From the NCBI RefSeq assembly GCF_963378085.1, contig NZ_OY726395.1, forward strand, positions 4,464,001-4,528,000: DNA of 64,000 bases, in the 5' to 3' direction. Shown here piece after piece: positions 19,227-28,880 of this stretch (positions are counted from its first letter, which is position 1; each line of letters opens with the position of its first letter). Under the pieces are notes generated by a model, which was given only the letters and a program-made list of their open reading frames with translations, was not told the DNA's origin and searched no databases. The translations under genes were made by a program, and so were the position numbers. Source of the stretch: Mycolicibacterium sp. MU0050 (lineage in GTDB: Bacteria > Actinomycetota > Actinomycetes > Mycobacteriales > Mycobacteriaceae).

Positions 19227-19732
19227 CTTTGGCCGCGAGAGACACGGGCAATCCACGCCCGGACCGCCTGCGCGAACCCGCCGCACGCGGACGCCGGCCG
19301 GAGGACCGCCCGGTGGAGTTCTGGCCCACCTCCGCGATTCGCTCGGCGCTGCACAAGGGCGACATCACCGTGTGGCAGCGCATCGTCGTCGCCATCAAGC
19401 GCGACCCCTACGGCCGGACCGCGCGTCAGGTCGAGGAGGTGCTCTCGCACCGCGAGCCGGTCGGGGTGTCCAAGGCCCTCGACGAGGTGATCGTCCGCAG
19501 CCGTGAACATCTCGAGGCCAACGAGCGGGCCGAGGCGGCCCGGCACATCCGGATGCTGCTGGACCGCTCGGGGCTGTCCGAGCAGGAGTTCGCGTCCCGG
19601 ATCGGGGTGCCCGCCGAGGATTTCAAGGTCTATCTCAGCGGGGAGACGAGTCCGCCGGCGTCGCTGATGATCCGGATGCGCCGACTGTCCGATCGCTTCG
19701 CCAAGAACCGTTCGCCGCGGTCGGGAGGCTGA
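19223..19732 (+). CDS. small protein with C-terminal helix-turn-helix-like region (Rv0201c-like)
   Basis: A 169-residue, charged, soluble protein of unknown function found next to mmpL11 in mycobacteria. Residues 35-95 have a conserved-looking helical block (VEFWPTSAIRSALHKGDITVW, then IKRDPYGRTARQVEEVL). The C-terminal 55 residues (GLSEQEFASRIGVPAEDFKVYLSG) look like a Cro/XRE-type helix-turn-helix, suggesting nucleic-acid binding. The GTG at 19223 overlaps the old mmpL11 stop. After the IS30 insertion its expression may depend on read-through from the element. Confidence 0.75.
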   Translation: MTLAARDTGNPRPDRLREPAARGRRPEDRPVEFWPTSAIRSALHKGDITVWQRIVVAIKRDPYGRTARQVEEVLSHREPVGVSKALDEVIVRSREHLEANERAEAARHIRMLLDRSGLSEQEFASRIGVPAEDFKVYLSGETSPPASLMIRMRRLSDRFAKNRSPRSGG

Positions 19733-19733
19733 A

Positions 19734-20132
19734 GTGGAGCTGGCCCAGATCGTGCGCGAAACGCAGACCATCGCAGTGGTCGGCGCCTCGGCGAATCCGT
19801 CGCGCCCCAGCAACGACGTGTACCGCTATCTGCGGGCGACCGGCGACTACACGCTGTATCCGGTGAATCCGACGATCAGCGATCTCGACGGCGATCAGGC
19901 CTACGCGAGCCTCGCGGACCTGCCCGTCGTGCCCGACCTGGTGGACGTGTTCCGCCGCACCGAGGAACTGCCCGGCGTACTCGCCGAGGTACTGGCTCTG
20001 CCCACTCGGCCCAAGACTTTATGGCTGCAGGAGGGCCTGGTCGACGAACAGGTGGCCGCCGAGGCCCGCGCCGCCGGCATCGCCGTCGTGATGGACCGGT
20101 GCCTGAAGATCGAGCACGCGCGACTGCGGTAG
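19734..20132 (+). CDS. CoA-binding (YccU-like) domain protein
   Basis: A 132-residue single-domain protein of the CoA-binding Rossmann family. The nucleotide-binding loop VVGASANPSRPSNDVYRYL lies near the N-terminus, followed by YPVNP, a VDVFRR strand-helix and the C-terminal MDRCLKIEHARL, all typical of YccU-like proteins. These bind CoA; the physiological role is not settled. The GTG at 19734 starts one base after the stop of the preceding gene and follows GGGAGG, so the two are co-transcribed. Confidence 0.85.
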   Translation: MELAQIVRETQTIAVVGASANPSRPSNDVYRYLRATGDYTLYPVNPTISDLDGDQAYASLADLPVVPDLVDVFRRTEELPGVLAEVLALPTRPKTLWLQEGLVDEQVAAEARAAGIAVVMDRCLKIEHARLR

Positions 20133-20143
20133 GCGCCGCCCGG

Positions 20144-20839
20144 TCACGCCGCCGGGGCGTTGATGGGCGCGACGTCGACCACCAGCCAGCGATCGTCCGG
20201 CTTGGCCAGCGCCACCCGCAGCGCCAACACCGCCCGCCGGGGCTGCTGCCCCGGCGCGTTCTGGGTCGAGCGCAGCACCACCGCCACGCTGGCGGCGTCG
20301 GGACCCAGCACCTCCACCCCGGCCGAGACGGTCTGGGCCTGCGCCGAAATGTTCTTGCGGGCAAGGTCTTCGGTCGACTTGCCGAAGTTCGCCCGGAAGG
20401 CCTCGGCCTGCTCGGGGGCCATCAGTTCGGCCGCCCGGTCGATCGACGCCGACGGATCCTGCGGCGAGAACGTGGCCGTCGCCTCCGACACCGCGCTGGC
20501 CAGCCGCACCACCTCGGCCGAGTCCTGGTTGAGCCGCTCATCGGGCAGCGTCAGCCCGGTGTAGCCGACCACCACCGCCGCCCCCAGCGCCGCGGTCGCC
20601 AGTCCCACCGTCGTCAGCCGCAACCCGGCGGCGTCGTCGTCGGTGCCGACGGTGACCCCGTCGCGCCGCCACAGCACGGCGTTGACGGCCATCGCCTGCA
20701 CGATCAGCAGACACAGGATCGAGCACACCGACACCCACCACAGCGGCCAACCGAGAAAAACCCCGATCAGCAGCAGGCCCGCGATGGCCGCCAGTGGCGC
20801 GAGCAGGTCGAAGGCGACCACCCGGAGCAGGTTCCTCAT
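20144..20839 (-). CDS. Mce-associated-type membrane protein (Rv0200-like)
   Basis: A 231-residue protein. Three hydrophobic segments lie in the first 100 residues (LLAPLAAIAGLLLIGVFLGW, VSVCSILCLLIVQAM, VGLATAALGAAVVVGYTGL), followed by an extracytoplasmic C-terminal alpha/beta domain of the NTF2-like kind seen in Mce-associated proteins. Its ATG at 20839 overlaps the stop of the upstream Rv0199-like gene (ATGA), so the two form a unit. Function is unknown; a scaffold role in envelope transport is inferred from related proteins. It converges on the CoA-binding gene. Confidence 0.75.
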   Translation of the reverse strand: MRNLLRVVAFDLLAPLAAIAGLLLIGVFLGWPLWWVSVCSILCLLIVQAMAVNAVLWRRDGVTVGTDDDAAGLRLTTVGLATAALGAAVVVGYTGLTLPDERLNQDSAEVVRLASAVSEATATFSPQDPSASIDRAAELMAPEQAEAFRANFGKSTEDLARKNISAQAQTVSAGVEVLGPDAASVAVVLRSTQNAPGQQPRRAVLALRVALAKPDDRWLVVDVAPINAPAA

Positions 20840-21441
20840 CGCAGGGACTCCAACTGCGAGATCAACAACTGTCCGTCCACCTCGGAGACCCCCAACCGAA
20901 GATTCCAGCGCACCGTCTGCGGCTGCCCGCCCACGTTCTCGCTGACCGACGAGGCGATCACCAGCACGTGGTCGGTGCGCGCCGACATCTCGGGCGGCAG
21001 TGGCGAAGCCGGTGGCGGCGAACCCGGCTCCCGGTCGAGGTCGTTGTGGATCGACTCGAACGCCACCGACTCGATCCGGCCGGTGGTGCGCGCTTGCAGG
21101 GTCTGGACCACCTCGCGGTACGGCCGCACCGCGGAGTCGAAGTCGGAGTTCAACTGACCCACGGTGCCCTCCTGCAGGGTCTGCAGGCTGGCGTCGACGT
21201 TGTCGGTGTTCAGGTTGATCAACACGTTGGTCCAGTCCACGGCCGCCTGCATGACGCGGGTGCGGTGGTCCAGTTCGTGGTCGTGGTCGCGATGCCCGGA
21301 CCAGATCATCGTCGCGAGCACCGCGGCGATGACGGCCACCACCGCCAGCACCGCGGCGGCGATCCCATAGCCGGAGATGGCGGGACCGGCGGCAGCGGCG
21401 TCGTCGACCGCGTCTTCGGCGGCAGTATCCCCAGTCGGCAT
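20836..21441 (-). CDS. Mce-associated-type membrane protein (Rv0199-like)
   Basis: A 201-residue protein with one transmembrane helix (about 24-46, GIAAAVLAVVAVIAAVLATMIW) after a short acidic tail, then an extracytoplasmic domain of about 150 residues. Typical stretches are RTRVMQAAVDWTNVLINLNTDNVDA and, at the end, VDGQLLISQLE, as in single-pass Mce-associated proteins. It is translationally coupled to the downstream Rv0200-like gene and diverges from zmp1 across 65 bases. Confidence 0.75.
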   Translation of the reverse strand: MPTGDTAAEDAVDDAAAAGPAISGYGIAAAVLAVVAVIAAVLATMIWSGHRDHDHELDHRTRVMQAAVDWTNVLINLNTDNVDASLQTLQEGTVGQLNSDFDSAVRPYREVVQTLQARTTGRIESVAFESIHNDLDREPGSPPPASPLPPEMSARTDHVLVIASSVSENVGGQPQTVRWNLRLGVSEVDGQLLISQLESLR

Positions 21442-21506
21442 GGGCGTGAGGGTACCTGCTGGCGCATCGGGAATCGCCGCCGCCGGTTTCTGGTAAGGAT
21501 GGCAGG

Positions 21507-23492
21507 GTGACGGTAGAAGCTATTCGCTCGGGTCTGGACCTGAGCCATGTCGATGACCAGGCCCGCCCGCAGGATGATCTGTTCGGCCACGTCAACGGAC
21601 GCTGGTTGAGCGACTACGCCATCCCGGCCGACCGGGCCACCGACGGCGCCTTCCGGGCCCTGTATGACCGCGCCGAGGAGCAGGTCCGCGACCTGATCAC
21701 CGAGGCCGCGGCCGCGAACGCGGCCGCCGGCACCGACCAGCAGCGGATCGGCGACCTCTACGCGAGCTTCATGGACGAGGCCACCGTCGAAAGTCGCGGC
21801 GTGCAGCCGCTGCTCGACGAGTTGTCGCGCATCGACGCCGCGGCCGACCCCGACGCCCTGGCGGCGGTCCTCGGCGGGCTGCAGCGCACCGGCGTCGGCG
21901 GCGGCACCGGCCTGTACGTCGACACCGATTCCAAGGACTCCACCCGGTACCTGCTGCACCTGAGCCAGTCCGGCCTCGGGCTGCCCGACGAGTCCTACTA
22001 TCGCGACTCGGCGCACGCGGAGATCCTGACCGCCTACCCGGCCCACATCGCGGCCATGTTCGCCCTGGTCTACGGCGGCTCCGCCGAGGACCACGCGCCG
22101 ACCGCCGACGCCGTCGTCGCGCTGGAAACGCAGCTGGCGGCGGCGCACTGGGACGTGGTCAAGCGCCGCGACGCCGACCTGTCCTACAACCTGCGCCGCT
22201 TCGCCGACCTGTCCGCCCACGCCCCCGGCTTCGACTGGGCGGGCTGGGTCAACGCCCTCGGCACCACCGAGGAGCGGGCGGCCGAACTGGTGGTGCGCCA
22301 GCCCGACTACCTGACGGCCTTCGCCGCGCTGTGGGCGGACCGGCCGCTGGCGGACTGGAAGAACTGGGCCCGCTGGCGGTTGATCCACGCCCGCGCCGGC
22401 CTGCTCACCGATGACATTGTGGCCGAAGACTTCTCGTTCTACGGCCGCACGCTCAGCGGCACCGAGGCCATCCGCGAACGCTGGAAGCGGGGCGTGTCGC
22501 TGGTGGAGAACCTGATGGGTGACGCGCTGGGCAAGCTCTACGTCGAGCGGCATTTCCCGCCCGAACACAAGGCCCGGATGGACGTCCTGGTGGCCAACCT
22601 GCGCGAGGCGTACCGGGTCAGCATCAACGACCTGGACTGGATGACGCCGGAGACCCGGGAGCGCGCCCTGGTGAAACTGGACAAGTTCACCGCCAAGATC
22701 GGCTACCCGAAGCGGTGGCGGGACTACTCGGCGCTGGTGGTCGACCGCGCCGACCTCTACGGCAACTACCGACGCGGCTACGAGGTGGGCTACGACCGCG
22801 AACTGGCCAAGCTCGGCGCCCCGGTCGACCGCGACGAGTGGTTCATGACGCCGCAAACCGTCAACGCCTACTACAACCCCGGGATGAACGAAATCGTCTT
22901 CCCCGCAGCCATTCTGCAGCCGCCGTTCTTCGACGCCGAGGCCGACGACGCCGCCAACTACGGCGGGATCGGCGCGGTGATCGGTCACGAGATCGGGCAC
23001 GGCTTCGACGACCAGGGCGCCAAGTACGACGGCGACGGCAACCTGGTCGACTGGTGGACCGACGCCGACCGAGCCGAGTTCGGGGTGCGCACCAAGGCGC
23101 TCATCGAGCAGTACGACGAGTTCGTGCCGCGCGACTTGGCCGACACCCACCGGGTCAACGGCGCGTTCACCGTCGGTGAGAACATCGGCGACCTCGGCGG
23201 GCTGTCGATCGCGCTGCTGGCCTACCAGCTCTCGCTTGGCGGCAAGGAGGCGCCGGTCATCGACGGCCTGACCGGCCTGCAGCGGGTGTTCTTCGGCTGG
23301 GCCCAGGTGTGGCGGACGAAATCCCGTGACGCCGAGGCCATTCGGCGCCTCGCCGTCGACCCGCACTCGCCACCGGAGTTCCGCTGCAACGGCGTGATCC
23401 GCAACATGGACGCGTTCTACGAGGCGTTCGACGTGCGCCCCGACGATGAGTTGTACCTCGAACCCGAACGGCGCGTGCGCATCTGGAATTGA
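21507..23492 (+). CDS. zmp1: zinc metalloprotease Zmp1 (M13/neprilysin family)
   Basis: A 661-residue M13 endopeptidase. The zinc motif HEIGH places H494, E495 and H498. The downstream ENIGDLGG (E558 as third zinc ligand, D562) is the M13 second motif, and VNAYYNPGMNEIVFPA is the substrate-binding NAYY region. The N-terminal helical half starts DLSHVDDQARPQDDLFGHVNG. There is no signal peptide, as in M. tuberculosis Zmp1 (Rv0198c), which affects phagosome maturation and inflammasome signalling. The start is a GTG at 21507 after AAGGATGGCAGG. It converges with the L,D-transpeptidase gene at a strong hairpin. Confidence 0.95.
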   Translation: MTVEAIRSGLDLSHVDDQARPQDDLFGHVNGRWLSDYAIPADRATDGAFRALYDRAEEQVRDLITEAAAANAAAGTDQQRIGDLYASFMDEATVESRGVQPLLDELSRIDAAADPDALAAVLGGLQRTGVGGGTGLYVDTDSKDSTRYLLHLSQSGLGLPDESYYRDSAHAEILTAYPAHIAAMFALVYGGSAEDHAPTADAVVALETQLAAAHWDVVKRRDADLSYNLRRFADLSAHAPGFDWAGWVNALGTTEERAAELVVRQPDYLTAFAALWADRPLADWKNWARWRLIHARAGLLTDDIVAEDFSFYGRTLSGTEAIRERWKRGVSLVENLMGDALGKLYVERHFPPEHKARMDVLVANLREAYRVSINDLDWMTPETRERALVKLDKFTAKIGYPKRWRDYSALVVDRADLYGNYRRGYEVGYDRELAKLGAPVDRDEWFMTPQTVNAYYNPGMNEIVFPAAILQPPFFDAEADDAANYGGIGAVIGHEIGHGFDDQGAKYDGDGNLVDWWTDADRAEFGVRTKALIEQYDEFVPRDLADTHRVNGAFTVGENIGDLGGLSIALLAYQLSLGGKEAPVIDGLTGLQRVFFGWAQVWRTKSRDAEAIRRLAVDPHSPPEFRCNGVIRNMDAFYEAFDVRPDDELYLEPERRVRIWN

Positions 23493-23559
23493 GGTTGCCG
23501 CCCCGGCAGGGGCCGCGGCTGCGATCCGATGGGTCACGCCCTGCCGGCGGGTGAGCCCA

Positions 23560-23599
23560 ACAAAATCGCCCCAAATCTTGTGATTTGGGGCGATTTTGT
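23560..23599. terminator. bidirectional intrinsic terminator between zmp1 and the L,D-transpeptidase gene
   Basis: An 18-bp perfect stem (ACAAAATCGCCCCAAATC and its complement) closes a 4-base loop (TTGT). The outer A/T-rich arms supply a U-tract for either strand. It lies between the 3' ends of two convergent genes and should stop both. Confidence 0.85.
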
Positions 23600-23619
23600 G
23601 ATTCGGGCCGGCGAGGGCG

Positions 23620-24624
23620 CTAGAACATCTGCCAGTCCGACGCGCCGTCCGGCAGGTCGTAGATGCCGCCCTGGGTGTTCTTGATGACGACCGGGTCACC
23701 GCTGCCGAAGTTGTCGTAGAACCACTTCGCATTGGCCGGGCTCAGGTTGATGCAGCCGTGGCTGACATTGCGCTTGCCCTGATCGCCCACCGACCACGGG
23801 GCGCCATGAACAAAGATGCCGCTGTTGTCGATGCGGACGGCGTGCTCGACGTCCACCTTGTAGCCCTCCGCGGAATCCACCGGGACCCCGTAGGTAGAGG
23901 AGTCCATCACCATCTCCTCGAACTTCTCCAGCACGTAGTAGGTGCCGTTGCGGGTCTCGTGCTTGCCGTCGTGCTTGCCCATCGAGACCGGGAAGGTCTT
24001 CTCCAGCTCACCGTTGCGCATGATTTCCATCTGCTTGGTGGTGTCGTCGATGGTGGCCACCAGGTAGTCCCCGGTGCGGAAGGTGGACTTGGTGCCGGCC
24101 GCGTCGATGGTGACGACGGTGTTGGCCGGCCAGAAGTCCTGCGGCCGCCAGCGCAACTGGCTGTCGGTGACCCAGTAGAAGCGGCCGGGCACCGGCGGGT
24201 TCGACGAGATGCGGATGGCGTCCTGGGCCATCTGCCGGTCGGCGATCGGCACCGCGAAGTTGATGTAGATCGGCTTGGCGACGCCCACCAGGGCGCCGTT
24301 GACCGGGTTGAAGGTCGGCGGCCGGAAAGGCGGGGTGCCCTCGAACGGCACGTTGCTCTGACCCGCGGGGGTGCCGGTGATGGGTGTCGACGACACCCCG
24401 TAGTTGTTCACCGGGTCCGGCGCGGCCACCGGCGTCGGTGGCGGCGGGGGCGCGAACGGGTTGAACGGGGCCGGCGGAGCGGGCGCCGGCGGGGCCGGCG
24501 GCGGGGGCACCGGGTCCGCGGCGGCCGGCGTCACCGTGGCCGCGAGCAGCGTCGCGGCACCGAGCATGGTGACCGCCGCCCGCACGGCCCGAGTCCGGGA
24601 AAACCTCGCCAAACGGCTGGGCAT
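23620..24624 (-). CDS. L,D-transpeptidase (LdtMt4/Rv0192-like)
   Basis: This 334-residue exported protein forms 3-3 peptidoglycan cross-links. A signal peptide (about 1-34) is followed by a long Pro/Ala-rich linker, a bacterial Ig-like domain (about 95-180) and the YkuD catalytic domain. The active-site signature is [21 protein letters not shown], with catalytic Cys291 and His289. The ATG at 24624 is preceded by TTGGAGG at six bases; longer in-frame starts would place this site inside the coding region. In M. tuberculosis the equivalent gene also lies near zmp1 and ricR. It is likely sensitive to carbapenems, as the family generally is. Confidence 0.92.
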   Translation of the reverse strand: MPSRLARFSRTRAVRAAVTMLGAATLLAATVTPAAADPVPPPPAPPAPAPPAPFNPFAPPPPPTPVAAPDPVNNYGVSSTPITGTPAGQSNVPFEGTPPFRPPTFNPVNGALVGVAKPIYINFAVPIADRQMAQDAIRISSNPPVPGRFYWVTDSQLRWRPQDFWPANTVVTIDAAGTKSTFRTGDYLVATIDDTTKQMEIMRNGELEKTFPVSMGKHDGKHETRNGTYYVLEKFEEMVMDSSTYGVPVDSAEGYKVDVEHAVRIDNSGIFVHGAPWSVGDQGKRNVSHGCINLSPANAKWFYDNFGSGDPVVIKNTQGGIYDLPDGASDWQMF

Positions 24625-24769
24625 ATAAAACCTCCAAGTCATTTGCTCGCTCCAGTGTCGCATAGCCGGGACATCAGCTATCCCATCGCGACCGGGCGAG
24701 ACCAGGGCCGGGCACCGCACATCGCGGTGTCCGGAACTGCCGCCTTTATCGGTATGACCACGGCTTCTG

Positions 24770-26008
24770 TTACCGCGGCGGGCGTTGTGGGGGCACTTCG
24801 AAGAGGCCGCGGCTGGCGGCCACCCCCGCCGAGGCGCCGATCACCAGCAACGCCGCAATGCCGATCATGGCGGCAAGGCCAGCGGTCTCGTACAGGAATC
24901 CCCCGGCCAGCGAACCGGCCATGATGCCGGTCTGGAAGGCCGCCACATACAGCCCCGAGGCGCCGTCGGAGTCCTCCGGCGCCACCCGCATCGCCGCGGA
25001 TTGCAGCATCGGCGGCAGCGCGGTGGCCATCGCGCCCCACAGCGTGATCGCGACCGCGCCGAGCACCAGCGCCGCCACACCCCGGCCCTCGGGCGCGGCC
25101 CACATCGCCAGGCCGGTGAGCACGATCAACGCCGCCGACATCCCCGTCAGCCCGGCCAGCAGGGTGGATTTCGGCCGTCGGTCCAGGGGCCGCGCCAGCA
25201 GCGCCATGGCCGTCAGACCGGCCACACCGTAGGCGACCAGCAGCCATGCCAGCCGGGCCCCGGACACCCCGACCACGTCCCGGATGATCACGACGACGAA
25301 CGTGTAGGCGATGAAGTGCGCCGTCACCCCGACCACGGTCAACCCGCACAGCGTGTGCAGGCGCCGGTTGGGCCGCCGACGGCGCCCGATCCCGGCGCGC
25401 GGCGCCGGGTCGGTGGGCATCGTCGGGATCAACAGCCGCGCCGCCACGGTGATCGCCGCTGCGGCCACCGCGATCGCCGCGAACGCCGGTCGCCAGCCCC
25501 AGAGTTGACTCATGGCCGCGGTCAGCGGGCTGCCGACCACCAGGGCCAGCGCCGAGCCGACGTAGACCGCGGTCGTCGCGCGCCCGGCGTGACTGGGCGG
25601 CACCAGGCGAACGCCGATCGGCGCGATCACCGACCACATCAGGCCGTGGGTCAGCGCGCTGGACACCCGCCCGGCGCCGAGGACCAGGAAATCGGGAGCC
25701 AATGCGGAGACCGTCTGCGCGACGGTCAGGGTGCTCAGCGTGAGGAGCAGCACCCGGCGGCGCGACCAGTGCGCGGTCAGGCGCACCAGCGGCACCGTCA
25801 TGACGGCGGCCACCAGCGCGTAGCCGGCCACCAGGGTGCCCACCAGCGCCTCGCTGACCTGCAGGTCCCCGGCGATCGCCGGCAGTGCCCCGACCGGGGC
25901 CAATTCGGCGGTGACGTAGACGAAAGCGGCCGCGGCCAGGACGGTCAACTGCACGGCGACACGCGGCGTCCAGGGATGTGCGGCAGTTGGCCGAACGGTC
26001 GGGATCAT
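24770..26008 (-). CDS. MFS transporter (Rv0191-like drug efflux family)
   Basis: A 412-residue protein with 12 predicted membrane helices in the layout of the DHA1/sugar-efflux MFS group. The first helix reads [23 protein letters not shown]. The loop 2-3 motif is [28 protein letters not shown], and helix 5 has [27 protein letters not shown]. tuberculosis Rv0191, a close relative as recalled, has been linked to chloramphenicol efflux. The ATG at 26008 (MIPTVRP) was preferred; an in-frame GTG at 26065 is possible. It lies downstream of ricR with a 121-base gap. Confidence 0.85.
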   Translation of the reverse strand: MIPTVRPTAAHPWTPRVAVQLTVLAAAAFVYVTAELAPVGALPAIAGDLQVSEALVGTLVAGYALVAAVMTVPLVRLTAHWSRRRVLLLTLSTLTVAQTVSALAPDFLVLGAGRVSSALTHGLMWSVIAPIGVRLVPPSHAGRATTAVYVGSALALVVGSPLTAAMSQLWGWRPAFAAIAVAAAAITVAARLLIPTMPTDPAPRAGIGRRRRPNRRLHTLCGLTVVGVTAHFIAYTFVVVIIRDVVGVSGARLAWLLVAYGVAGLTAMALLARPLDRRPKSTLLAGLTGMSAALIVLTGLAMWAAPEGRGVAALVLGAVAITLWGAMATALPPMLQSAAMRVAPEDSDGASGLYVAAFQTGIMAGSLAGGFLYETAGLAAMIGIAALLVIGASAGVAASRGLFEVPPQRPPR

Positions 26009-26129
26009 CTTCTGCGCCACGGTAACGCTCCGTCGCGCCGTTACGCCGTTGCCGCGCACCGACACGGTGACCGGAATTCGGGACCGTCAAAGCCTCGAAC
26101 CAGAGGCGGCGGCCGCCCTGGCAGCGGAC

Positions 26130-26423
26130 CTAGGAGCGAACGAGCCGCGCGATCGCCGCCGAGGCCTCGGCGATCTTCTGGTCGGCCTCGGCGCCACCGG
26201 CCGCGACCGCCTCGCTGACGCAGTGCCCGAGGTGTTCGTCGAGCAATGCCAGCGCCACCGATTGCATGGCGCTGTTGACGGCGCTGATCTGGGTCAGGAT
26301 GTCGATGCAGTACTTGTCGTCCTCGATCATCTTGGCGATCCCGCGGACCTGCCCCTCGATGCGCCGCAACCGCTTGGCGTAGTTGTCCTTGTTCGGCGAA
26401 TAGCCGTGCGCGCCCGCGGTCAT
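26130..26423 (-). CDS. ricR: copper-responsive CsoR-family repressor RicR
   Basis: A 97-residue all-helical repressor of the CsoR/RcnR family. The Cu(I) ligand set is present: C39 (DKYCIDI), H64 and C68 (DEHLGHC). The N-terminal DNA-contact face has RLRRIEGQVRGIAKMI. RicR leaves DNA on binding Cu(I), derepressing copper-defence genes (in M. tuberculosis mymT, lpqS, mmcO and ricR itself). The start overlaps the stop of the DUF305 lipoprotein gene (ATGA), so it is the second gene of a copper operon and is probably autoregulated through the palindrome at 27066-27084. Confidence 0.9.
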   Translation of the reverse strand: MTAGAHGYSPNKDNYAKRLRRIEGQVRGIAKMIEDDKYCIDILTQISAVNSAMQSVALALLDEHLGHCVSEAVAAGGAEADQKIAEASAAIARLVRS

Positions 26424-27049
26424 GACCCGTCCAGCATTGCCTGCATCTGGGCGATCTCGGCCTGCTGGGCGTCGATGATGGTCTGCGCCAGCGCCTTGGC
26501 GTCGACGTTGGCGCCGTTGGCCAGTTCGGTCTCGGCCATCTCGACCGCGCCCTCGTGGTGGGCGATCATCGACTGCAGCCACAAGGTGTCGAATTCGGGA
26601 CCGCTCAGGCCCTCGAGCCGCTGCATGGTCGGCTCGTCGACCATGCCGGCCATCTCGGAGTGGTCGGCGTGCGCGTCTCCGTGCCCGTCGTGCGAATCCT
26701 CCGGGTTCTCGTTCCACTGCACCAGGAAGGCCTTCATGGCGTTGATCTCGGGCTCCTGCGCGCCGGCGATCTGGTTGGCCAGCTCGATCAGCTCGGGGTT
26801 GGAACTGCGGTCGGGCACCAGGGCGGACAGCTCCAGGGCCTGCTCGTGGTGCGGAATCATATTGGTGGCGAAGGCGATGTCCTCGGCGTTGAAGCCGGCG
26901 GGCTCGCCGGTGACGGTGATCGTCTCCTCGGTCTGAGCGTGATCGGCGTGCTCGTTGTCTGCGGCGGTGTCGGACGAACCGCCACACGCGGTCATGAAGA
27001 GTGCGGTCGCCAGCGCGGCCAGGATGGCAAGGAATCGGGTGCGAGTCAT
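26420..27049 (-). CDS. DUF305 lipoprotein, putative copper-binding, upstream of ricR
   Basis: A 209-residue lipoprotein; the lipobox FMTAC gives Cys22. The DUF305 domain contains two copies of the Met-x2-His-His motif, [13 protein letters not shown] and [14 protein letters not shown] linker is rich in His/Asp ([19 protein letters not shown]). These resemble metal-binding surfaces and fit a periplasmic copper-sequestering role, given translational coupling with ricR. A TACCGT -10-like hexamer at 27062-27057 (minus strand) would start transcription at or next to the ATG, so the mRNA may be leaderless. Confidence 0.85.
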   Translation of the reverse strand: MTRTRFLAILAALATALFMTACGGSSDTAADNEHADHAQTEETITVTGEPAGFNAEDIAFATNMIPHHEQALELSALVPDRSSNPELIELANQIAGAQEPEINAMKAFLVQWNENPEDSHDGHGDAHADHSEMAGMVDEPTMQRLEGLSGPEFDTLWLQSMIAHHEGAVEMAETELANGANVDAKALAQTIIDAQQAEIAQMQAMLDGS

Positions 27050-27065
27050 GCCCAACACGGTACCG

Positions 27066-27084
27066 CATACCCCGGGAGGGTATG
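27066..27084. promoter_or_regulatory. ricR: candidate RicR operator
   Basis: CATACCC-N5-GGGTATG is a 7-bp perfect inverted repeat lying just upstream of the putative -10 of the DUF305-ricR operon, across the -10/-35 spacer and -35 region. G/C tracts flanked by TA/AT in a palindrome are typical of CsoR/RicR sites. The same site is upstream of the ilvD promoter and could influence it. Assignment to RicR is inferred from position and symmetry. Confidence 0.65.
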
Positions 27085-27095
27085 GGGAAAAGATT

Positions 27096-27124
27096 TTGGC
27101 CGACATTACCCGGCGGGCCATACT
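27096..27124 (+). promoter_or_regulatory. ilvD: putative ilvD promoter
   Basis: A -35-like TTGGCC (27096-27101) and a -10-like CATACT (27119-27124) are spaced by 17 bases. The expected start of transcription is within a base or two of the ilvD ATG at 27132, which would give a leaderless or nearly leaderless mRNA. Confidence 0.5.
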
Positions 27125-27131
27125 TGCAGGC

Positions 27132-28835
27132 ATGCCCTCAGATTCCCAGCCTGACATCAAGCCCAGAAGTCGCGACGTCACCGACGGCCTGGAGAAGACC
27201 GCCGCCCGCGGGATGCTGCGCGCGGTAGGCATGGGTGACGACGACTGGGTCAAGCCGCAGATCGGCGTCGCGTCGTCGTGGAACGAGATCACGCCGTGCA
27301 ACCTCTCGCTGGATCGCCTGGCCAAGGTTGTCAAGGAGGGCGTGCACGAGGCCGGCGGTTTCCCCATGGAGTTCGGCACCATCTCGGTGTCCGACGGCAT
27401 CTCGATGGGCCACGAGGGCATGCACTTCTCGCTGGTCAGCCGGGAGATCATCGCCGACTCGGTGGAGACCGTCATGCAGGCCGAGCGTCTCGACGGCTCG
27501 GTGCTGCTGGCCGGCTGCGACAAGTCGCTGCCCGGCATGTTGATGGCCGCCGCCCGGCTGGACCTCGCCAGTGTGTTCCTCTACGCCGGCTCGATCATGC
27601 CCGGCCGCGCCAAGCTGAGCGACGGCAGCGAGAAGGACGTCACGATCATCGACGCGTTCGAGGCCGTCGGCGCGTGCGCGCGCGGCCTGATGAGCCGCGA
27701 GGACGTCGACGCCATCGAGCGCGCGATCTGTCCCGGCGAGGGCGCCTGCGGCGGCATGTACACCGCCAACACCATGGCCAGTGCCGCCGAGGCGCTCGGG
27801 ATGTCGCTGCCCGGGTCGGCGGCTCCGCCGGCGCCGGACCGCCGTCGGGACGGATTCGCCCGGCAGAGCGGAATCGCCGTGGTGGAACTGCTACGCCGCG
27901 GCATCACCGCCCGCGACATCCTGACCAAGGAAGCCTTCGAGAACGCGATCGCGGTGGTGATGGCCTTCGGCGGGTCCACCAACGCGGTGCTGCACCTGCT
28001 GGCCATCGCCTACGAGGCCGGCGTCGAGCTGACGCTGGAGGACTTCACCCGGGTGGGCAACAAGGTGCCGCACCTGGCCGACGTGAAGCCGTTCGGTGCC
28101 TACGTGATGAACGACGTCGACAAGATCGGCGGCGTGCCGGTGGTGATGAAGGCACTGCTCGATGCCGGCCTGCTGCACGGCGATTGCCTGACCGTCACGG
28201 GAAAGACCATGGCGGAGAACCTGGCTCACATCGCGCCGCCGGATCCCGACGGCAAGGTGTTGCGCGCACTGACCGAGCCGATCCACCCGACCGGCGGCAT
28301 CACCATCCTGCACGGGACGCTGGCACCGGAGGGCGCCGTGGTGAAGTCGGCCGGCTTCGATTCCGACGTGTTCGAGGGCACCGCACGGGTTTTCGAGCGC
28401 GAGCGGGCCGCGCTGGATGCGCTGGAGGACGGCACCATCACCGCCGGCGACGTCGTCGTCATCCGCTACGAGGGCCCCAAGGGCGGCCCGGGCATGCGGG
28501 AGATGCTGGCCATCACCGGCGCGATCAAGGGCGCCGGCCTTGGCAAGGATGTCCTCCTGATGACCGACGGCCGGTTCTCCGGCGGCACCACCGGGCTGTG
28601 CGTGGGCCACGTGGCACCCGAGGCGGTCGACGGCGGCCCCATCGCATTCTTGCGCGACGGTGACCGGATCCGGCTCGACGTCGGCAACGGCACCCTGGAC
28701 GTGTTGGTCGACGCCGACGAGTTCGAGTCCCGCAAGAGCGATTTCGAGCCGCTGCCGCCGCGCTACACCACCGGCGTGCTTTCCAAGTACACCAAGCTGG
28801 TCGGCTCCGCGGCCGTGGGCGCGGTCTGCACGTAG
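27132..28835 (+). CDS. ilvD: dihydroxy-acid dehydratase
   Basis: IlvD dehydrates 2,3-dihydroxy-isovalerate and its methyl analogue to 2-oxo acids in valine, leucine, isoleucine and pantothenate synthesis, using an Fe-S cluster. The 567-residue protein has the ILVD/EDD signature [15 protein letters not shown] (cluster ligand Cys129), the second cysteine region [14 protein letters not shown], and the C-terminal signature [21 protein letters not shown]. The ATG at 27132 is preferred; the longer upstream reading would run through the ricR control region. Copper can damage such Fe-S enzymes, which makes the shared intergenic region with the copper operon notable. Short tandem repeats begin at its stop codon. 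Confidence 0.95.
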   Translation: MPSDSQPDIKPRSRDVTDGLEKTAARGMLRAVGMGDDDWVKPQIGVASSWNEITPCNLSLDRLAKVVKEGVHEAGGFPMEFGTISVSDGISMGHEGMHFSLVSREIIADSVETVMQAERLDGSVLLAGCDKSLPGMLMAAARLDLASVFLYAGSIMPGRAKLSDGSEKDVTIIDAFEAVGACARGLMSREDVDAIERAICPGEGACGGMYTANTMASAAEALGMSLPGSAAPPAPDRRRDGFARQSGIAVVELLRRGITARDILTKEAFENAIAVVMAFGGSTNAVLHLLAIAYEAGVELTLEDFTRVGNKVPHLADVKPFGAYVMNDVDKIGGVPVVMKALLDAGLLHGDCLTVTGKTMAENLAHIAPPDPDGKVLRALTEPIHPTGGITILHGTLAPEGAVVKSAGFDSDVFEGTARVFERERAALDALEDGTITAGDVVVIRYEGPKGGPGMREMLAITGAIKGAGLGKDVLLMTDGRFSGGTTGLCVGHVAPEAVDGGPIAFLRDGDRIRLDVGNGTLDVLVDADEFESRKSDFEPLPPRYTTGVLSKYTKLVGSAAVGAVCT

Positions 28836-28880
28836 CACCGTCTGCACGTAGACCGTCCGCACATAGCACCGTCCGCACGT
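28825..28880. repeat. short tandem repeat across the ilvD stop codon
   Basis: Three and a half units of 15-16 bases, each close to GTCTGCACGTAGCACC, begin in the last codons of ilvD and continue past its TAG. Copy 1 encodes the final Val-Cys-Thr-stop. The unit count could vary between strains. Confidence 0.7.

Noticed and set aside
28825..28880. CRISPR-like array after ilvD
   Set aside because: Units are 15-16 bases directly adjoining, without spacers, and no cas genes are nearby.
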